DNA of 64,000 nucleotides from Promethearchaeota archaeon. GTDB taxonomy: Archaea > Asgardarchaeota > Lokiarchaeia > Sigyniarchaeales > SOKP01. The notes beneath the pieces were generated by a model that made no database searches, was not told the DNA's origin, and saw nothing but the letters and a program-made list of their open reading frames with translations. The stretch is taken from the NCBI GenBank assembly GCA_008080735.1, contig SHMW01000005.1, positions 1-64,000 of the forward strand, written 5' to 3'. Shown piece after piece: positions 24,487-32,363 of the stretch. Positions within the stretch are counted from its first letter, which is position 1. Every line of letters starts with the position of its first letter. Position numbers and translations under genes: made by a program.

Positions 24487-24515
24487 GTGTTAACAACGTT
24501 TACACGTTGTAACAC
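24487..24515 (+). other. Imperfect inverted repeat
   Basis: GTGTTAACAACG pairs with CGTTGTAACAC with one bulged base and a 6-nt loop. No T-run follows, so it is more likely an RNA structure or protein site than a terminator. Confidence 0.6.
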
Positions 24516-24526
24516 TCGTAGGTTTT

Positions 24527-24556
24527 AGACCAAACATAATAAATGTTTGGTCTTTT
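24527..24556 (+). terminator. Rho-independent terminator
   Basis: Perfect 11-bp stem AGACCAAACAT/ATGTTTGGTCT around AATAA, followed by TTT. It lies upstream of the 24600 gene and would end readthrough from the GC-rich island. Confidence 0.8.
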
Positions 24557-24562
24557 GTCTAT

Positions 24563-24582
24563 AGTAAGTCAATAATAAGTGA
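24563..24582 (+). repeat. Direct repeat copy 2 (AGTAAGTCAATAATAAGTGA)
   Basis: Second copy of the 24455 repeat, just ahead of the gene at 24600. A partial echo (AGTATTAAGTGA) follows at once. Position would suit an upstream control element. Confidence 0.8.
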
Positions 24583-24599
24583 GTATTAAGTGACAGTAG

Positions 24600-24899
24600 A
24601 TGAAATGTAACAAATGTAATAGAAAAATTCGTAATGGTGAAAAAATATTATTCAAAACTGTTAGTAGAATATATGATGGTGATATATTAATTAATGATGA
24701 ATTTTTTAATAATTCTGAAATTTGCCATATTGGATGTGTAGAAAAACCTATTGACACAAAACCAAATAATTTGATAGAAAATTTGTATAATCAATTAAGA
24801 AGGCTTGGTGTAAAGACCACACAAGCGGAAGTAAGAAATTTTATTATTAAATCTGGCGAGAGAGAAATAGACAAATTGATTGTACGATGGTTTGAGTAA
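24600..24899 (+). CDS. Zinc-ribbon-like hypothetical protein, 99 aa
   Basis: The N-terminal CNKCNRKIRNGE and later ICHIGC form a treble-clef-like Cys/His set (about residues 3-45), followed by a helical tail. Function unknown. Confidence 0.65.
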   Translation: MKCNKCNRKIRNGEKILFKTVSRIYDGDILINDEFFNNSEICHIGCVEKPIDTKPNNLIENLYNQLRRLGVKTTQAEVRNFIIKSGEREIDKLIVRWFE

Positions 24900-24917
24900 T
24901 ATAAGTCTAAGCGAGAT

Positions 24918-25619
24918 ATGAACAAAATTCACAGTAGTATTTCAAAAGTTTGCGATATCCATGTTCTTGACTTTGTTAAAAAGCCAGAAGATATTGTTGC
25001 TATATCAAACGAACATAACTTTCGTAGTATTGTAACTGTTCCTGGCTATATTCATAGATTTAAGAAATCGTTATTATCAATCCCTATTTTGGGAACAAAA
25101 CCCAATCTAACACCAATTATTAATTATCCACTGGGTTGTGAATCTTCAAAGTCTAGAATATACTCTATTATAGATGCTAAAGAAAATAATCTTAAAGAAG
25201 TTGAAATAATAGCACCGTATCATCATATCTTTGCTAAAGATTTCAGAGCTATAGATGAAGATTTGACAGATATTGTAAAGACATGCGAAAAAGTTGGCAT
25301 ATCTTTTAAATATATATTAGATTTATATATACCACTTGATGTCAAAACACGCAATAGAGTGCTTAGGATTATATCGACACACGACATACCTATTATTTCC
25401 TTTGGATCTGGCTATAATATGGATTATGATATATCTTCTTCTGATATAGTTCTAAATGTAATGAAGATGAAGGATAAAATTAATTCTAAGGTTAAAGTGG
25501 TTTTGCGTAACACTGATAATATTGTCGATGAAATGAACGTATTAATGAAATGTGGTGTAGATATAATAGGTGTTAATTGGAACTACTCTACAAAACTTAT
25601 AAATAACAATAAAAATTAA
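24918..25619 (+). CDS. DeoC-like TIM-barrel protein, probably inactive
   Basis: The order of segments follows deoxyribose-phosphate aldolase: NYPLGCESSKSRIYSI (like the GFPLG.. loop), a KYILDL strand, SFGSGYNMD where DeoC has KTSTGF, VKVVLRN where it has VKASGG, and a final CGVDIIGVNW. Both Lys positions of the aldolase are missing, so Schiff-base chemistry is unlikely. 233 aa is the right length. I infer a repurposed barrel; distant aldolases of another family are possible. Confidence 0.55.
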   Translation: MNKIHSSISKVCDIHVLDFVKKPEDIVAISNEHNFRSIVTVPGYIHRFKKSLLSIPILGTKPNLTPIINYPLGCESSKSRIYSIIDAKENNLKEVEIIAPYHHIFAKDFRAIDEDLTDIVKTCEKVGISFKYILDLYIPLDVKTRNRVLRIISTHDIPIISFGSGYNMDYDISSSDIVLNVMKMKDKINSKVKVVLRNTDNIVDEMNVLMKCGVDIIGVNWNYSTKLINNNKN

Positions 25620-25631
25620 TGGGGTTGAGTC

Positions 25632-26051
25632 ATGCCGGGCGATGATAGTTTACGTACAATTTTGAATTATATTAAAGATAATCAGGATAATTTGTCTAAT
25701 AGAATGGATAGATTTTCTGATAAAATCAATGGAGAAATCTCTGATATTAAAAAAGAAATTTCTCAACTTAATTCAACCATAGCTTGTACATATAGCGAAT
25801 TTACCCAGCATATTAAGAATTTAAAAGAAGAATCTGACGAATTCAAAAGTAAAGTGGCAGATTTTGATAACTGGAAAAATGGCAGCGATTCAAATACTGG
25901 TATTAATACCCGTATGACTATAATCGAAAACAAACAGAAAAATCTGACACAATCTATTAGCAAGTGGGGTACACTCATTGTCACAAGTGTTACTGGCCTT
26001 TTAATGACAATCGTTGGTTATTTAGCCACACAGATATTTGATTTATTTTAA
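25632..26051 (+). CDS. Coiled-coil protein with C-terminal membrane anchor, 139 aa
   Basis: Residues about 10-75 are a Lys/Glu-rich coiled coil. The C-terminus has one membrane helix (LIVTSVTGLLMTIVGYLA, about 116-133). The layout resembles small XhlA/holin-associated phage proteins. It could work in lysis or membrane attachment; not proven. GGGG precedes the ATG. Confidence 0.65.
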   Translation: MPGDDSLRTILNYIKDNQDNLSNRMDRFSDKINGEISDIKKEISQLNSTIACTYSEFTQHIKNLKEESDEFKSKVADFDNWKNGSDSNTGINTRMTIIENKQKNLTQSISKWGTLIVTSVTGLLMTIVGYLATQIFDLF

Positions 26052-26090
26052 ATAGCTCAGCAGTTAGTTATGTCTTTTTAACCATAAAAT

Positions 26091-26116
26091 TGATAATAAA
26101 CCGCCCGGTTTTATCA
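26091..26116 (+). other. Hairpin between transcription units
   Basis: ATAAACC-GCCC-GGTTTTAT forms a small GC-centred stem between the coiled-coil gene and the promoter at 26157. A weak terminator is possible, but there is no clear T-run. Confidence 0.35.
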
Positions 26117-26156
26117 GTTTTGATAAGAAAACTTATTAGTAGATATGAAATTTATA

Positions 26157-26184
26157 TTGATAATTTCCAGATTTTTTGTATAAA
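26157..26184 (+). promoter_or_regulatory. Sigma70-type promoter
   Basis: TTGATA (26157-26162), a 16-base spacer and TATAAA (26179-26184) sit about 30 bases ahead of the 26216 gene, in a real intergenic gap. Close to the bacterial consensus, so probably read by host RNA polymerase. Confidence 0.7.
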
Positions 26185-26215
26185 CTATTAGAAAGTTTAA
26201 ATTCTGGAGATTATT

Positions 26216-26599
26216 ATGGCTACTACAGGTACTGACACACTAACCAGCATGGTAAATAGTTTCGATGTTGGACTTGGTAGTCCACAGTTAGATTACTCTA
26301 ATGCTGCTAGTGGTACTACAACTATAAATGTTCTAAGTGCTAAAAATTCTAACTATCTGTCTATCGAAGATGTTAATGTTGGCCAAGCTGTTCCAAGGCC
26401 AGATGTTAATTGGCACAAGACAGATAACACAAAAAGCGATCCATCTGGATATAATGCGGATGGAACCCCAGAATGGGGCGATGGTGCAATTGCTCGTTCT
26501 ACCACTTGGACTACCGACGACGAAGCTTCTGGCACTCCAGAGCTAGCGTATGCACAAGGTAGTGGTGTAACCGGTAGAGATTACAGCGATCTAACGTAA
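26216..26599 (+). CDS. Single-gene transcription unit, 127-aa Thr/Ser/Gly-rich protein
   Basis: Has its own promoter, a good CTGGAGA ribosome site and two terminators after it, which is exceptional in this operon-packed window. The protein is acidic and low in Lys, rich in Thr, Ser, Gly, Asp and Trp (WGDGAIARSTTWTTDDE), and lacks membrane segments. Codons are more GC-balanced than its neighbours, which fits strong expression. Possibly a small virion or host-takeover protein; family unknown. Confidence 0.75.
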   Translation: MATTGTDTLTSMVNSFDVGLGSPQLDYSNAASGTTTINVLSAKNSNYLSIEDVNVGQAVPRPDVNWHKTDNTKSDPSGYNADGTPEWGDGAIARSTTWTTDDEASGTPELAYAQGSGVTGRDYSDLT

Positions 26600-26620
26600 T
26601 TCTAAAATTTTGACAAAAAA

Positions 26621-26664
26621 AAAGATAAACGTACCACCTTAAAAATAAGGTGGCGTTTATCTTT
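26621..26664 (+). terminator. Terminator hairpin
   Basis: AAAGATAAACG and CCACCTT pair with AAGGTGG and CGTTTATCTTT around an A-rich loop (two bulged bases). An A-run before it and a short T-run after it suggest it may work in both directions. Confidence 0.75.
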
Positions 26665-26699
26665 AGACAGCGTTTTTATATATTTTATTCATTTTATAC

Positions 26700-26735
26700 G
26701 AGGTGGTCCAATTGGGCCACCTCTTTTTTTTTTTT
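26700..26735 (+). terminator. Rho-independent terminator
   Basis: Ten-bp stem GAGGTGGTCC/GGGCCACCTC with an AATT loop, then twelve T. A second, stronger stop after the 26216 gene. Confidence 0.93.
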
Positions 26736-26747
26736 AGGTGTATAATC

Positions 26748-27017
26748 ATGAAAATTGTAGATTATCAAGATGGTATAAGACACAAGAGAGTAATATGGTG
26801 TGGCTATTTACAGAAAAGGCCAAGTTTTGACACTATTATATTACAACAGTTTAATAGTCATATTGACAAACATATAGATCATACATTGTTATCCGTAGTT
26901 AAGAATGAGGTTTATAAAGAAAAGTTTCTTCGAGATAAGGATCTTTGTTTTCCAATAAAGATGGTATGGTTTAACACTAAATCGAACAGGAAAGAAAATG
27001 CCAGTATTATTAGATGA
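26748..27017 (+). CDS. Hypothetical protein, 89 aa
   Basis: ATG 26748 follows the terminator; an upstream in-frame start would lie inside the terminator and is rejected. Basic, with no motif. It overlaps the sigma-like gene by 20 nt. Confidence 0.6.
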   Translation: MKIVDYQDGIRHKRVIWCGYLQKRPSFDTIILQQFNSHIDKHIDHTLLSVVKNEVYKEKFLRDKDLCFPIKMVWFNTKSNRKENASIIR

Positions 27018-27633
27018 TAAACAACAGAAATTGATACTAGATAATTTTAATAATATTAAGTCAGAAATATTGTCTGACAATAAGTTTAATAAAATTCGCG
27101 ATCATGTTAAAATTGATGATGTTATGAGTTATGTAGTGAATGCAGCACAGACTTTTGATAAAGAAAAAAGTGAAAATTTTGTTAAATATGCTAAAAGAAT
27201 ATGTATCTATAGAACGATAGACAATATTAGAAAGACTATGGAACGCAAACGAAGCATTATTGACAAGTATAACAAGAAGGTAAATCAAGCAGATGCTCTT
27301 GTCAAAGATGGGAAACTATTTGAAGCCAACCAAATTAAGCCTAGAGATGTCGTGAATCAAGATATAAACCAATTCAATCCAAGCGTTAGAGACAAAAACT
27401 TTGGTCTTGTCGAATGGGAAGATTCTAAATCATTTTTGTTAAAAGAAGCTAAAAAACAATTAAATGATATAGAATTTAAGATTTTAGTTGAACATTATTT
27501 GCCAAAAGCCGATGGTAAAGAGTACAAGACATTGACTAAAATAAGTGAAGAGGTTGAATTATCTTTAACATACATTAGTTATATATCTAAATCCGACAAA
27601 ATAAAGAGATTAATAAGAAAAATAATAAAATGA
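26998..27633 (+). CDS. Sigma-factor-like protein
   Basis: A region-2-like stretch (DVMSYVVNAAQTFDKEKSENF, then VKYAKRICIYRTIDNIRK, about residues 42-80) is followed after a linker by a region-4-like helix-turn-helix (KQLNDIEFKIL ... LTKISEEVELSLTYISYISKS). At 211 aa it compares with phage late sigma factors. It likely redirects RNA polymerase to a class of phage promoters. Divergent, so chance similarity of the helical N-terminus is possible, but the two-part order is persuasive. Confidence 0.7.
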   Translation: MPVLLDDKQQKLILDNFNNIKSEILSDNKFNKIRDHVKIDDVMSYVVNAAQTFDKEKSENFVKYAKRICIYRTIDNIRKTMERKRSIIDKYNKKVNQADALVKDGKLFEANQIKPRDVVNQDINQFNPSVRDKNFGLVEWEDSKSFLLKEAKKQLNDIEFKILVEHYLPKADGKEYKTLTKISEEVELSLTYISYISKSDKIKRLIRKIIK

Positions 27634-28352
27634 ACGAAGAGTTTGATAAATTAAAAAGCATATTGTATAAACCCTTTTACGTCGAAGGTTTGTCAGATAA
27701 TAATAAAAAATCTTTAGTTATGCCTGTGTCATTGGAAATAAACTCAAAATATTCCAAACAAGGCAATAGCGACCGAATGTCTGTTGTTATATTGGATATG
27801 AAAAAAACCAACCAATTAATATATCCATATATACAGACGGTAGATATAGAAGATACTGACAAATTTATTAAACAGTTGATACCTATCCATGTATATGCTT
27901 CTTTACAAAGGGAGGTTATGGCATGTATAGACATACTATGTAAGTATTTAGAAGAAATTAACACTCAAGTTGATTATTATTCATCTGCACTAAATGCGTT
28001 AATGTCAATACAGGATTCTGCAATTGGTACAAACGGCGTTATCTTTAATTCTGATGATAAAGAAATGGTACACTTAGCATACAAGTGTATTAATCCAGAT
28101 TTTGGAAAACAATTAAACAATAGTCAAATAGAGATTATTGGATCTAAAATTAATGAGATAATAAACAACTATTTGGTTGATTCTGATGTCAATCCAGACG
28201 ATATAATGGATGATATACGGTTGAATATTGCAGACGTTTTTCCAGATGGTTTTAAGATAGATAAACTTGTAATTAACCCCGATCCTATTATGGCAGAACT
28301 TAACAACAGAAAAGAAAGAAATGATGGAGATTTTTTAAATGGCGAATCTTAA
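27630..28352 (+). CDS. Hypothetical protein, 240 aa
   Basis: ATGA overlap with the sigma-like gene and 14-nt overlap with ssb. Acidic, mostly helical; starts MNEEFDKLKSILYKPF. Its position next to SSB and a sigma-like protein suggests a replication or transcription accessory role, but no motif supports this. Confidence 0.65.
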   Translation: MNEEFDKLKSILYKPFYVEGLSDNNKKSLVMPVSLEINSKYSKQGNSDRMSVVILDMKKTNQLIYPYIQTVDIEDTDKFIKQLIPIHVYASLQREVMACIDILCKYLEEINTQVDYYSSALNALMSIQDSAIGTNGVIFNSDDKEMVHLAYKCINPDFGKQLNNSQIEIIGSKINEIINNYLVDSDVNPDDIMDDIRLNIADVFPDGFKIDKLVINPDPIMAELNNRKERNDGDFLNGES

Positions 28353-28749
28353 TAAAGTATATTTAGCTGGAAATTTAACAAAAGATCCCAAGATTCTTGA
28401 AGTACCAAACAGTGGATCAATGGCAATTTTTAGATTAGCTGTAAATAGGTTTTTTAAGAAAAGTGATGGAGAATTTGCTAAAGATACAGCTTTTGTTGAT
28501 TGTATTGCATTTGGAAGAATTGCAAGAACGGTTGATGAATTTTGTAAGAAAGGAACTGGTGTATTGATTGAGGGAGAATTGAGAAACTATAAAGAATCAA
28601 TAAATATCAATGTGATTAAACTTGGGTTTACTACTATACCACGTTCTTCTAATAATAAAGATAGAGAAGATTACAATACAGACTCGGAAACAGAAGATAC
28701 TAGTAATAACAATGAATCTATGTTGAATGACGAAGATATCCCCTTTTAA
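28339..28749 (+). CDS. ssb: Single-stranded DNA-binding protein
   Basis: OB-fold start NKVYLAGNLTKDPKI, then FRLAVNRFF, AFVDCIAFGRIA, GVLIEGELR, a variable linker, and the acidic C-terminal tip DEDIPF that binds partner proteins in bacterial SSBs. 136 aa is typical of phage and bacterial SSB. GGAG is well placed. It would coat ssDNA for the DnaB, DnaG and Pol III set encoded downstream. Confidence 0.95.
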   Translation: MANLNKVYLAGNLTKDPKILEVPNSGSMAIFRLAVNRFFKKSDGEFAKDTAFVDCIAFGRIARTVDEFCKKGTGVLIEGELRNYKESININVIKLGFTTIPRSSNNKDREDYNTDSETEDTSNNNESMLNDEDIPF

Positions 28750-28760
28750 GGAGCAACCAA

Positions 28761-28961
28761 ATGGATCTTACAGTAGGACGTAGAGTTTCGCCTAGAACAA
28801 AGAGCTATAACGCTTATAAAGTTTCATACAGACGAGACGGAAAGAACTATGCATCTTTTACTTGGACAAAACCAGAAGCTGAAGACTTGGCTTACGACTT
28901 AAAACACATCAGCCGCCGGAAGGTTTTAGGAATTTCTCCAGTTACTTTACGAGAAGTCTAA
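28761..28961 (+). CDS. Hypothetical basic protein, 66 aa
   Basis: Strong AAGGAG site and GC-balanced codons, followed by a terminator. Sequence KVSYRRDGKNYASFTWTKPE looks like a small three-stranded beta domain of the AP2/integrase-arm type that binds DNA, but this is only a resemblance. Confidence 0.65.
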   Translation: MDLTVGRRVSPRTKSYNAYKVSYRRDGKNYASFTWTKPEAEDLAYDLKHISRRKVLGISPVTLREV

Positions 28962-29021
28962 CTCCGGATAGATCGTGTGTTTTCGTGTCAACCCCCACTT
29001 TCTTATAACGATCACAACCGG

Positions 29022-29055
29022 AACCCGCCTGAATTTAAAAGTTCTGGCGGGTTTT
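29022..29055 (+). terminator. Rho-independent terminator
   Basis: AACCCGCC (29022-29029) pairs with GGCGGGTT (29046-29053); an inner GAA/TTC extends the stem. A short T-run follows. It ends the ssb unit. Confidence 0.8.
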
Positions 29056-29075
29056 ACCATTAAAAGGGTTTAAAC

Positions 29076-29891
29076 ATGAAACCTAAAATTGGATTGTACG
29101 ACACAGCATTTTTTAATGACAAAACATCAAGTAAATATTATAATGACATTCCTTTTGAATGGAACAGATATACACCAGCAGAATGTAATATTGTAGTATT
29201 TACAGATCAATGTCTTCCTATGGTTAATTTTGCATCGCAAATAAGTCATATAAAAATTGCTTGGCTTGTTGAACCAAGATCAATTAATCCAAATTGGTAT
29301 GATTTTATAAATAATAATTATAATAATTATGATTATATTATAACTCACGATAAGGAAGTTGGAAAACTTCCAAATGCTGTTATAGTGCCATTCGGCGGAA
29401 CATGGATTTGTCCAACAAGATGGAAAATATACAATAAATCAAAAGACTTTTCAATCATAGCTTCTAAGAAAAATTTTACAATAGGTCATAATTTAAGACA
29501 TAGAATTATAAATAAATATCATGACAAAATTGACACTTTTGGATATGGATACAATCCTCTAAATGAAAAAATATATGGTATGAAAGATTATTACTGTTCG
29601 TTTGCTATAGAAAACGCATCAATTCCTGGTTACTTTACAGAGAAAATTATAGATTGTTTCTTAACCGGCTGCATACCTATATATTATGGTGATCCTGATA
29701 TTTCAGATCATTTTGATACTAATGGTATTATTATGATTAATAACGATGATATAGATGAAGTATTTAATATTAAACCAAAGGATTTTTATAATGATAGAAT
29801 AAAAAGTATAAAACATAATTTTGAAGCTGCTAAAAAATATGCAGCATGTGAACTCAATATTTGGAAATCTCTTCTGTCTAAAATTGTATAG
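29076..29891 (+). CDS. Glycosyltransferase family 10-like (fucosyltransferase type)
   Basis: The diagnostic C-terminal block of GT10 is present: FAIENASIPGYFTEKIID, then GCIPIYYGDPDI (about residues 175-215). GT10 enzymes use GDP-fucose to make alpha-1,3/1,4 links. The N-terminal acceptor half is divergent, so donor and acceptor are not certain. Related sugar genes are clustered at 40-48 kb. No signal or membrane segment, so it acts in the cytoplasm. Confidence 0.85.
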   Translation: MKPKIGLYDTAFFNDKTSSKYYNDIPFEWNRYTPAECNIVVFTDQCLPMVNFASQISHIKIAWLVEPRSINPNWYDFINNNYNNYDYIITHDKEVGKLPNAVIVPFGGTWICPTRWKIYNKSKDFSIIASKKNFTIGHNLRHRIINKYHDKIDTFGYGYNPLNEKIYGMKDYYCSFAIENASIPGYFTEKIIDCFLTGCIPIYYGDPDISDHFDTNGIIMINNDDIDEVFNIKPKDFYNDRIKSIKHNFEAAKKYAACELNIWKSLLSKIV

Positions 29892-29897
29892 TTAGTT

Positions 29898-30308
29898 GTG
29901 GATGTAAATAGTTATTATTGGTATATATCGAATAATATATTGAAATGTTTCGGATTTTTGACCAACTATCTCAAAAATGACGAACAAGAAATAATTGATA
30001 GTATCAAATCTTCAATAACCAAAATAAAAGACCAACTAAAGCAAGAACACAGACAGGATAGTTTTGACAAAATACCAAAAAGCCACGAATATATTTATGA
30101 TTATTTTGAAGGATTGTCAAAATCCAACACTATGAAATTTGCCGCTGCATCGTTATCATTTTTAAAGATTAATGAATTTGAAAGTAACTTGGAACTTAAC
30201 GACATATTAAAGACATGTAATAAAGAGAAGCAAAATGAAATCGTGTTTATATATAACCAAACTGCTGATATTATTACTTATATTTTTAACGACGCTGGGT
30301 TGTCTTGA
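29898..30308 (+). CDS. Hypothetical protein, 136 aa
   Basis: Apparently starts at GTG 29898. Acidic and helical. Its last 74 bases overlap the lipoprotein gene in another frame, an unusually long overlap here, so either its end or the next start may deserve checking. No known motif. Confidence 0.55.
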   Translation: MDVNSYYWYISNNILKCFGFLTNYLKNDEQEIIDSIKSSITKIKDQLKQEHRQDSFDKIPKSHEYIYDYFEGLSKSNTMKFAAASLSFLKINEFESNLELNDILKTCNKEKQNEIVFIYNQTADIITYIFNDAGLS

Positions 30309-30951
30309 AGATATTAAGACTACCGGCGGTTCGATGGCTGTTGAAAAAAGAAGTACCAAACCGGTTATTGATGAAAAAGGTGAAATAGCTCGTGATCAAG
30401 ATGGGAAACCATTGGTTGAAGAAAGCTATGTCAGAATAGAAGGTATTCAACCAGAAAATCCACAAGAACCAACCAAGATAAAATTTGAAGAACAAGATGG
30501 ATCGGTGTTAATCGATTTACCATCTTCTAATTCACCATCTCCACCTACTCCTTCTGAAAAAAGCTTGGGGTATTTAACTATTGTTGGTGGTATTGCAACA
30601 ATTGTTGGCATTGGTTTGGCTGTTGGTTTTATTGGTACTAGATGGGGTTTGCAGCTTGGTGGTGGCGTTGCTATTGGTGGTGTTATATTAATGGGTATAT
30701 CGGCTGGTATATCAAAAGCAATGATGCCTATTGGAATAGCTGTTGCTGGATTGATTGTTGCTTTAACAGCTATACTAGCAGTTACTTGGTTTAAATGGTA
30801 TAAAGATAAAAAGGCTAGAGTTCAAACCGAACGTGGTATTGATGAATTTAGATACAAATTCCCTGATCTTTGGACTAAACTAAAAGATGAGTTAGAGAAA
30901 GAGCAGGATGATGATGTCAAAAGGCTTATAAAACACCATAAACGTGAATGA
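30235..30951 (+). CDS. Lipoprotein with Gly-rich membrane segments, 238 aa
   Basis: Classic signal peptide II: MKS, hydrophobic LLILLLIFLTTLG, then lipidated Cys23. A Pro/Ser-rich linker follows (PSSNSPSPPTPSE), then two or three Gly-rich membrane helices (about 110-190) and a charged tail. A lipoprotein that also crosses a membrane is odd; it might bridge envelope layers in lysis or superinfection exclusion. Function unknown. Confidence 0.7.
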   Translation: MKSCLYITKLLILLLIFLTTLGCLEDIKTTGGSMAVEKRSTKPVIDEKGEIARDQDGKPLVEESYVRIEGIQPENPQEPTKIKFEEQDGSVLIDLPSSNSPSPPTPSEKSLGYLTIVGGIATIVGIGLAVGFIGTRWGLQLGGGVAIGGVILMGISAGISKAMMPIGIAVAGLIVALTAILAVTWFKWYKDKKARVQTERGIDEFRYKFPDLWTKLKDELEKEQDDDVKRLIKHHKRE

Positions 30952-31463
30952 ATAGTTGTTTAATTGTATTTAATCCTATATTAGAATCTATAAACAAGAA
31001 AGCTTGCTTTTATGCAATTAACAGCAATAAAATTCTTGGTAATATTTTTGTAGAAACAAAAAAGCACACAAATGTCATTATTATAAATGACTTACATTCA
31101 AAATATGATAATGAACTAAAGTTTCTACCACCACATAGATTAAAACACACAACGAATAGTTTGCCTATAACATGGTTTCAAGACAGAACTAAAAATATAA
31201 TAGCCAAATTTAACAAGAACCAAATGAGTGCTATACAATCAATTCCACAACTCTTACCCACGCTGCGGTCTATCAAGACCGAAAGCGTTTTTTTATCAGG
31301 ATTTAATATGTCTACCGATATTCTGCCAACAGCGATAGATTTTTTGCAGAATGGATTTATTCCAATTATTAATACTGATCTAATTTCAGATTTTGACGAT
31401 AGTATAATCGACATAACTGTTCAATACTTGAGATTTATAGGATGCAAAGTAATCAATCGTTAG
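30948..31463 (+). CDS. Isochorismatase/nicotinamidase-like fold, nucleophile missing
   Basis: INDLHSKYDNELKFLPPHRLKHT resembles the metal/His and PPHC segment of nicotinamidases. VFLSGFNMSTDILPTAIDFL aligns with the GVATDVCVLATALD motif, but the catalytic Cys is replaced by Asp. I infer an inactive relative; the assignment is tentative because identity is low. Confidence 0.4.
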   Translation: MNSCLIVFNPILESINKKACFYAINSNKILGNIFVETKKHTNVIIINDLHSKYDNELKFLPPHRLKHTTNSLPITWFQDRTKNIIAKFNKNQMSAIQSIPQLLPTLRSIKTESVFLSGFNMSTDILPTAIDFLQNGFIPIINTDLISDFDDSIIDITVQYLRFIGCKVINR

Positions 31464-32260
31464 ACGTAACGTTAATTGTATTTTCAAAAGATCGTCCAAT
31501 GCAATTAACAGCATATTTGGAATCTTTATTATATTATACAACGATCCAACATGATCAGATATATGTAATATGCACTAAAACAGACGAGTATCAAAGTTGT
31601 TTGGAATTAGACTTTACAGATGTTAACTTTGTATATGAAGAAGATTATGGTAGTTTTTCCAATGCACTTAATTCAGTTGTAGGATTGGCAAATGATCTTA
31701 TATGGTTTGCTGTTGATGATTTTGTATGGTTCAATAGTTTTGGCACATATTGTATAAACATTCTTAACGCTGAAAACGATGCTGTTGGATTTAGCTTAAG
31801 GCTAGGTACTTCAATAACTGATTATGACGATAGTTGGAATGTATCATTAAACCCTAGGATTGTTAAGATGAATTGGCTTAATAAACCACGTCATTTTGGC
31901 TATCCGTTTGAACTATCTCAAAGTGTATATAGAAAAGATCTTGTTACTGAAATTATTGATAAGTTTAAGAATAGAATAAGAATACCAAATGATTTAGAGG
32001 CTATTGGAGTGTCTTATGTCATTGAAAATTATAGAAATCGTCCATATCTATTATTCATGAACGAACCTCCCCTTGGTGCTTGTGTAGACATCAACAGAAC
32101 GCAGGATTTATATCAAAATAGGGTTCAAGGTGGCGAAGATTTAAATATAGAATCGTTACTACAATTGTATAATAACGGAAAACGTATTGATTGGCGAAAT
32201 TACAGCGGTTTAGTTGCTCCAGATTGTTTTATTGGAACTGATAAGCTTAAAATTAAGTAG
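31442..32260 (+). CDS. GT-A-type glycosyltransferase-like protein
   Basis: The opening VTLIVFSKDRPMQLTAYLES is the usual start of a family-2-like transferase. Further in, IWFAVDDFVWF supplies the DxD-like metal site (about residues 88-98). 272 aa. Donor and acceptor unknown. Just upstream of tRNA-Gln. Confidence 0.75.
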   Translation: MQSNQSLDVTLIVFSKDRPMQLTAYLESLLYYTTIQHDQIYVICTKTDEYQSCLELDFTDVNFVYEEDYGSFSNALNSVVGLANDLIWFAVDDFVWFNSFGTYCINILNAENDAVGFSLRLGTSITDYDDSWNVSLNPRIVKMNWLNKPRHFGYPFELSQSVYRKDLVTEIIDKFKNRIRIPNDLEAIGVSYVIENYRNRPYLLFMNEPPLGACVDINRTQDLYQNRVQGGEDLNIESLLQLYNNGKRIDWRNYSGLVAPDCFIGTDKLKIK

Positions 32261-32264
32261 TTTT

Positions 32265-32337
32265 AACGATGTAGATCAACTGGCAGATCACTTGGCTTTG
32301 AACCAAGAGGTTGCAGGTTCGAATCCTGCCATCGTTG
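32265..32337 (+). tRNA. tRNA-Gln (anticodon UUG)
   Basis: Acceptor AACGATG/CATCGTT, D-arm GATC-AACTGGCA-GATC, anticodon stem CTTGG/CCAAG with loop CTTTGAA (TTG at 32298-32300), variable AGGTT, T-arm GCAGG-TTCGAAT-CCTGC, discriminator G. CCA not encoded. It reads CAA/CAG. Confidence 0.95.
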
Positions 32338-32363
32338 GTTAAATATATGGAGATAATACATTA

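Larger units (their letters stand above)
24266..24599 (+). other. Non-coding region with hairpins and direct repeats
   Basis: About 330 bases without a convincing gene. It contains two near-identical 20-base direct repeats (24455 and 24563), an imperfect hairpin (24487-24515) and a strong terminator-like hairpin (24527-24553). A frame running into this region from 24033 has no protein character and is a shadow. May be a regulatory or replication-related site. Confidence 0.55.
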
